This document shows, in pieces, positions 5,229 through 6,649 of a DNA stretch of 6,649 nt. The stretch spans positions 1-6,649 of the forward strand of contig JAVVTJ010000053.1 in assembly GCA_036653755.1 (NCBI GenBank), written 5' to 3'. Position numbers and translations under genes: made by a program. This stretch comes from RGIG5057 sp036653755. GTDB lineage: Bacteria > Bacillota > Clostridia > TANB77 > CAG-465. Below the pieces are notes generated by a model. That model did no database searches. It had not been told where the DNA came from and saw only the letters and a list, made by a program, of their open reading frames with translations. How positions within the stretch are numbered: the stretch's first letter is position 1; each line of letters opens with the position of its first letter.

Positions 5229-6509
5229 ATGGCAAAAAAAAGAAAAGATGATGGTTATTATGATGATGATATGATTTTTTGTTCTTTTTGTGGTAAATTA
5301 AAACAAGAAGCTAAAAGATTAATTGCAGGACCTGATGGACTTTTAATATGTGATGAATGTGTTGAACTTTGTCATAAGATTATTTTAGAAAATGAGGATA
5401 CTGAATATTTAGAAGATAACGATAAAGCAGTAGCATCTGTTAAAACTTCTAAATTGCCACCACCAGAGAATATAAAGCAAGTATTAGATGAGTATGTAAT
5501 AGGTCAAGAAAATGCTAAACGTGTATTATCTGTTGCTGTATATAATCATTATAAAAGAATACAGAATTTATCTAAAATTGATGATGTAGAAATACAAAAA
5601 AGTAATGTGTTACTTTTAGGACCTACTGGTTGTGGAAAAACATTACTTGCTCAAACATTAGCTAAAGTATTACATGTACCATTTGCAATAGCAGATGCTA
5701 CAACATTAACAGAAGCAGGCTATGTAGGAGAAGATGTTGAAAATATATTACTTAGATTAATTCAGGCTGCTGATTATGATATATCAAAAGCTGAAAAAGG
5801 AATAATCTATATAGATGAATTAGATAAAATATCTAGAAAGTCTGAAAATGTATCAATAACACGTGATGTAAGTGGTGAAGGAGTACAACAAGCATTACTT
5901 AAAATAATAGAAGGAACAGTTGCTAATGTTCCTCCACAAGGTGGAAGAAAGCATCCTCAACAAGAATTATTAAAGATTGATACAAGTAACATTTTATTTA
6001 TTTGTGCCGGTGCATTTGAAGGATTAGATAAAATTGTAATAGATAGAATTGGTACTAAATCTATGGGATTTGGTGCTAAATTAGAAGAAAAGAAAAATAT
6101 AGATTTAACCAAAGTATATTCTGAGGTACAATCACATGATATAATAAAATTTGGCTTAATACCAGAATTAATAGGTCGTATTCCAGTTATAACCTACGTA
6201 AATCAATTAGATAAAGAATCTTTGATTAATATATTATCTAAACCTAAAAATGCTTTACTTAAACAGTATAAAAAATTACTTAAAATGGATAATGTTGATT
6301 TAAAATTTGATAATGATGCATTAGAACTTATAGTAGATAAAGCAATTGAAAGAAAAATTGGAGCAAGAGGACTTAGATCAATAATAGAAGATGTTATGGT
6401 TGATGCTATGTTTAAGATACCATCAGATAAGACTATAAAAAGTTGCATAATAACTAAATCAGTTGTTGAAAAAAAAGAAGAACCAATATTTGAATATAGA
6501 AAAGTATAA
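5229..6509 (+). CDS. clpX: ATP-dependent Clp protease ATP-binding subunit ClpX
   Basis: ClpX is the hexameric AAA+ unfoldase that recognises tagged substrates and threads them into ClpP. The protein has 426 residues (424 in E. coli). The N-terminal zinc-binding domain has Cys18, Cys21, Cys41 and Cys44 (CSFCGK and CDECVELC). The AAA+ core shows Walker A GPTGCGKT (131-138), the pore loop GYVG (164-167), Walker B IIYIDELDK (192-200), the RKH substrate loop (240-242) and sensor 2 GARGLR (378-383). The ClpP-docking loop has MGF (279-281) where E. coli has IGF. The Cys at 135 in Walker A stands where Ser is usual; this should be tolerated. The N-terminus carries an acidic and tyrosine-rich extension (DDGYYDDDMIF, 7-17) before the zinc finger. 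The ATG at 5229 is 9 nt after AAGGAG. A strong terminator follows. Confidence 0.98.
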   Translation: MAKKRKDDGYYDDDMIFCSFCGKLKQEAKRLIAGPDGLLICDECVELCHKIILENEDTEYLEDNDKAVASVKTSKLPPPENIKQVLDEYVIGQENAKRVLSVAVYNHYKRIQNLSKIDDVEIQKSNVLLLGPTGCGKTLLAQTLAKVLHVPFAIADATTLTEAGYVGEDVENILLRLIQAADYDISKAEKGIIYIDELDKISRKSENVSITRDVSGEGVQQALLKIIEGTVANVPPQGGRKHPQQELLKIDTSNILFICAGAFEGLDKIVIDRIGTKSMGFGAKLEEKKNIDLTKVYSEVQSHDIIKFGLIPELIGRIPVITYVNQLDKESLINILSKPKNALLKQYKKLLKMDNVDLKFDNDALELIVDKAIERKIGARGLRSIIEDVMVDAMFKIPSDKTIKSCIITKSVVEKKEEPIFEYRKV

Positions 6510-6514
6510 AGCTT

Positions 6515-6549
6515 AAAAAACACTAAACAAATTTAATTTAGTGTTTTTT
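6515..6549 (+). terminator. Intrinsic terminator after clpX
   Basis: A perfect 13-bp stem pairs 6515-6527 (A-run then CACTAAA) with 6537-6549 (TTTAGTG then T-run) around a nine-base loop. The six Ts at 6544-6549 form the required T tract, and the six As at 6515-6520 would let it work in the opposite direction too. It starts 6 nt after the clpX stop and closes the tig-clpP-clpX unit. Confidence 0.9.
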
Positions 6550-6551
6550 AT

Positions 6552-6580
6552 TTGACAAATAAAAGTATATGCTATATAAT
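6552..6580 (+). promoter_or_regulatory. Consensus sigma-A promoter for a downstream gene
   Basis: TTGACA (6552-6557) and TATAAT (6575-6580) match consensus exactly and are 17 bp apart, the optimal spacing. The -35 box starts 2 nt after the clpX terminator, so terminator and promoter are back to back. Transcription should begin near 6587 and run off the right edge. Confidence 0.88.
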
Positions 6581-6586
6581 ATAAAT

Positions 6587-6649
6587 ATATAATTTAGGTA
6601 GTGTAAAATAGATTATGAAAAAATGAAAGTAAAAAAGAGCTACCAAAAG
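6587..6649 (+). other. Start of an untranslated leader or next gene, truncated
   Basis: At least 60 nt of transcript from the promoter at 6552-6580 lie here without a recognisable ribosome binding site. GGTAG (6597-6601) can pair with CTACC (6640-6644). GAAAGTA at 6625-6631 and AGAGC at 6636-6640 recall segments of T-box stem I, but the spacing between them is short and the region is cut by the window edge. An ATG at 6623 opens nine codons to the edge without a ribosome binding site. The identity of the downstream gene cannot be told. Confidence 0.35.

Noticed and set aside
6203..6523. Reverse-strand frame of 106 codons opposite the clpX 3' end
   Set aside because: It overlaps the conserved ClpX C-terminal domain, starts in the terminator stem and has no family features.
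6623..6649. ATG opening nine codons (MKVKKSYQK) to the right edge
   Set aside because: There is no ribosome binding site before it and the frame is too short to judge; it could be chance within a leader.
1..6649. CRISPR array, insertion sequence, tRNA gene or defence system
   Set aside because: I saw no regularly spaced repeats, transposase motifs, terminal inverted repeats or tRNA-like sequence; coding space is almost entirely filled by housekeeping genes.

Overview
The window is very AT-rich (roughly 25% GC by eye) and AGA-biased. It looks like the chromosome of a low-GC, spore-forming Firmicute, most likely in Clostridia. The spore regulator SpoVT, the strong GGAGG-type ribosome binding sites and the gene order greA-lysS and tig-clpP-clpX support this. 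I cannot name a genus. All complete genes lie on the + strand, are full length and have intact catalytic motifs. I found no mobile element, CRISPR array, rRNA or tRNA gene.

Layout: positions 3-380 hold the 3' end of an unrecognised gene that enters from the left. Next come greA (420-899) and lysS (937-2436), 37 nt apart, then spoVT (start set at 2541, ends 3089). The lysS-spoVT gap has no GC-containing terminator. A 221-nt gap (3090-3310) follows. It holds two candidate terminators in a row, a perfect 9-nt half of the HrcA operator (CIRCE), two inverted repeats and a strong extended -10 promoter. That promoter drives tig (3311-4594), clpP (4617-5225) and clpX (5229-6509), which are tightly packed and end at a perfect 13-bp terminator hairpin. 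A consensus TTGACA-N17-TATAAT promoter starts 2 nt after that hairpin and transcribes toward something beyond the right edge.

How the genes work together: GreA rescues backtracked RNA polymerase and LysRS charges tRNA-Lys, so the left block is a transcription/translation housekeeping unit. SpoVT is a late forespore transcription regulator. The right block is a protein-quality unit: trigger factor folds chains as they leave the ribosome, and ClpX unfolds substrates and feeds them to the ClpP chamber.

The coding content is ordinary. The parts worth a second look are the regulatory DNA before tig, the odd promoter-like boxes before greA, and the truncated leader at the right end. I saw no convincing sign of a new biological system.
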